Source: Thermaceae bacterium
GTDB taxonomy: Bacteria > Deinococcota > Deinococci > Deinococcales > Marinithermaceae
Assembly (NCBI GenBank): GCA_026989475.1
Contig: JALSJG010000018.1
Coordinates: 1 to 5,999, forward strand
DNA length: 5,999 bases
Direction of reading: 5' to 3'
The notes below the pieces were generated by a model. It ran no database searches and had not been told where the DNA came from. It worked only from the letters and a program-made list of their open reading frames with translations. The position numbers and the translations under genes are program-made. Shown one piece after another: positions 4,844 to 5,999 of this stretch. The first letter of the stretch is position 1, and every line of letters begins with the position of its first letter.

Positions 4844-5928
4844 GCCGGCACCCCCACCAGCTCCCGGATCCGCGAGGCGGCGAGCCGCGCGGCGTCGGGC
4901 CGGCCGAGGGCCCGGGCGCGCTCGGCGAGGGGGGCGCGCGCCCCCGGGTCCTTGAGCCAGGAGTCGAGGAGCTCCATAAGCTCGCGGCGGCTCCTGGCGT
5001 AGCGCCCGGCGCCCTTTTGCTCGAGCCAGCGGGCGTTCGCCTCCTCGTGGCCGGGGATCGGTTTGTAGACCAGGTAGGGCTTGCCGGCGACCAGCGCCTC
5101 GGCGACCGTGAGCCCGCCCGCCTTGCCGAGGAGGAAGTCGGCGGCGGCGAAGAGCTCGGGGAAGAGCCCGCCCACGGGGTAGGTGAGGACCCGGACCGGG
5201 CCGTGGTCCTCTTGCTTCCTCTTTCCGTTTTTGCGAAAGCGCACCACCTGGGCGGGGCGCCCCAGGGCGATCACCGCTTGCACTGCCTCCTCCTGGGCGC
5301 GGTAGGCCTCGGTGGCGCCGCTTGCGATCAGGACCACGGGACGTTCGTCGAGCCCGTGCTTTTGGCGCATTGCCTCTCCCGGGGGAAGCTCCTGGAAGGC
5401 CTGGCGCACCGGGAGGCCGGTCACCGCGATCTTCGCCGGCGGGATCCCGAAACGCTCGAGGTCGGCGGCGGCCTCGGCGCTCGGGGCCAGGATCAAGTCG
5501 GCGGAGGTTTGCGCCCAGTGCCGGTGGGCGCGGAAGTCGGTGACCACCAGCACGTTGGCGAAGGGCCGGGGCACCGCCTCGCGCACCCGGCCGGCGAGGG
5601 CGGTGGCGGTGGGGAAGCTCGCGACCACCACGTCCGGCTCGAAGGCGAGCACGTCGGTCCGCATTGCCTCGAAGCCGGCCCGGTCGAACTGGGCGGTGAT
5701 GATCCGGGGCTCGCGTTCCCGGTTGGTAAAGCGGTAGAACCACCCGTAAAGCCCGGGCCAGTGGCGGAGGGAGAACTGGTAGAGGCCCGCGACCGGGAGC
5801 CGCTGCCAGAGTGGGATGTACTCGAGGTAGTCGCGCTCGAGCCCCTCGCAACCCAGCGCCTCGTGCACCGCTAGGTTCGCGTGCAGGTGGCCACCGCCGA
5901 AGGACGCCGAGAGAAAGAGCGCGCGCAT
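4840..5928 (-). CDS. GT28 glycosyltransferase, MGDG synthase / processive diacylglycerol glucosyltransferase-like
   Basis: This encodes 362 residues when started at ATG 5928. The N-terminus MRALFLSASFGGGH (glycine-rich GGGH at 11-14) and the following helical region match the MGDG-synthase N-domain, which binds the membrane lipid acceptor. The C-terminal GT-B domain carries GKAGGLTVAEAL (K269, G271, G272) and PIPGHEEANARWLEQKGAG (from 290), the nucleotide-sugar site of GT28 enzymes. The enzyme would move a hexose from UDP-sugar to diacylglycerol or a glycolipid at the cytoplasmic face of the membrane; Thermus-type bacteria are rich in glycoglycerolipids. The ORF can start 21 bases earlier at ATG 5949. 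I prefer 5928 because it overlaps the upstream stop as TGATG and the family starts at this point. Its stop overlaps the deacetylase start by 4 bp. Sugar and linkage cannot be told. Confidence 0.9.
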   Translation of the reverse strand: MRALFLSASFGGGHLHANLAVHEALGCEGLERDYLEYIPLWQRLPVAGLYQFSLRHWPGLYGWFYRFTNREREPRIITAQFDRAGFEAMRTDVLAFEPDVVVASFPTATALAGRVREAVPRPFANVLVVTDFRAHRHWAQTSADLILAPSAEAAADLERFGIPPAKIAVTGLPVRQAFQELPPGEAMRQKHGLDERPVVLIASGATEAYRAQEEAVQAVIALGRPAQVVRFRKNGKRKQEDHGPVRVLTYPVGGLFPELFAAADFLLGKAGGLTVAEALVAGKPYLVYKPIPGHEEANARWLEQKGAGRYARSRRELMELLDSWLKDPGARAPLAERARALGRPDAARLAASRIRELVGVPA

Positions 5929-5999
5929 CAGCCCCGTATCCCCCTCCATCCTAGCCAGAGGAAAAAGGCCTCCGGGGCCCAGATGGCCACCGCCGGGGG
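5928..5999 (-). CDS. C-terminal end of a membrane protein (possibly LptF/LptG-like), partial
   Basis: The minus-strand frame from the right edge gives 23 residues ending in TGA at 5930-5928: a hydrophobic stretch starting PPAVAIWAPEAFFLWLG and closing with WRGIRG. A tryptophan/phenylalanine-rich helix followed by a basic tail is typical of the last membrane span of an inner-membrane protein. The pattern of proline-alanine-tryptophan-proline, then a hydrophobic run, then glycine resembles the C-terminal helix of LptF/LptG permeases, but so short a piece cannot settle the family. The stop overlaps the glycosyltransferase start as TGATG, showing that this is probably the preceding gene of the same operon. 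Confidence 0.5.
   Translation of the reverse strand, partial: PPAVAIWAPEAFFLWLGWRGIRG

Noticed and set aside
4844..5851. In-frame N-terminal extension of the deacetylase up to 5851
   Set aside because: The extra 336 residues are Arg/Pro/Gly-rich shadow of the glycosyltransferase gene. The signal-anchor and NodB domain begin after TTG 4843, which overlaps the previous stop as TTGA.
5017..5874. A 285-codon plus-strand open frame opposite the glycosyltransferase gene
   Set aside because: Its translation is rich in G, E, H and V with no family motif. It is the expected antisense shadow of a GC-rich gene whose minus-strand product is clearly GT28.
5929..5949. ATG at 5949 as the glycosyltransferase start, with TAGGAT just upstream as a promoter
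   Set aside because: The box overlaps that ATG, the extra seven residues are unlike the family N-terminus, and TGATG coupling at 5928 with an upstream ORF explains the start better.

Overview
The window is very GC-rich (about 70% by eye). Its genes use GTG and TTG starts freely, follow one another with almost no spacing, and several have a TANNNT box only 6-8 bases before the start codon. Together with the gene types (Thermus-like LemA, an enolase-superfamily enzyme, a GT28 glycolipid glycosyltransferase), this suggests a thermophile of the Deinococcus-Thermus group (Thermaceae-like). That assignment is an inference; no 16S rRNA or other phylogenetic marker is present.

Layout from left to right: (1) 1-485, minus strand, a LemA-family membrane protein running off the left edge. 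(2) 486-504, a 19-bp divergent gap carrying two overlapping -10-like boxes. (3) 505-1203 and 1190-2281, plus strand, a two-gene overlapping operon of an unrecognised P-loop ATPase and an enolase-superfamily (muconate-lactonizing subgroup) enzyme. (4) 2251-2514, minus strand, a small stand-alone S4 RNA-binding protein like the C-terminal part of YlmH, overlapping the previous gene tail to tail by 31 bp. (5) 2515-2536, a second very short divergent gap with boxes in both directions. (6) 2537-3718, plus strand, an O-antigen ligase/Wzy_C-type polytopic membrane protein. (7) 3596-4843, 4840-5928 and 5928-5999, minus strand, a translationally coupled operon read from right to left: the tail of a membrane protein, a GT28 diacylglycerol glycosyltransferase-like enzyme, and a NodB polysaccharide deacetylase with an extra C-terminal domain. 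The deacetylase and ligase genes overlap tail to tail by 123 bp.

Only about 41 bp of the 5999 are outside coding sequence (19 + 22 bp), so there is no stretch over 300 bases without a gene. The right half is a cell-envelope neighbourhood: glycolipid assembly, polysaccharide ligation/polymerisation and glycan deacetylation are plausible shared themes. The left half joins an envelope protein of unknown function (LemA) to an enzyme of the dipeptide-epimerase/OSBS type whose substrate cannot be read from sequence. I saw no RNA genes, mobile elements, CRISPR arrays or convincing intrinsic terminators. I found no clear new multi-gene system. The most unusual features are the extreme compaction, the bidirectional mini-promoters and the antisense gene overlaps.
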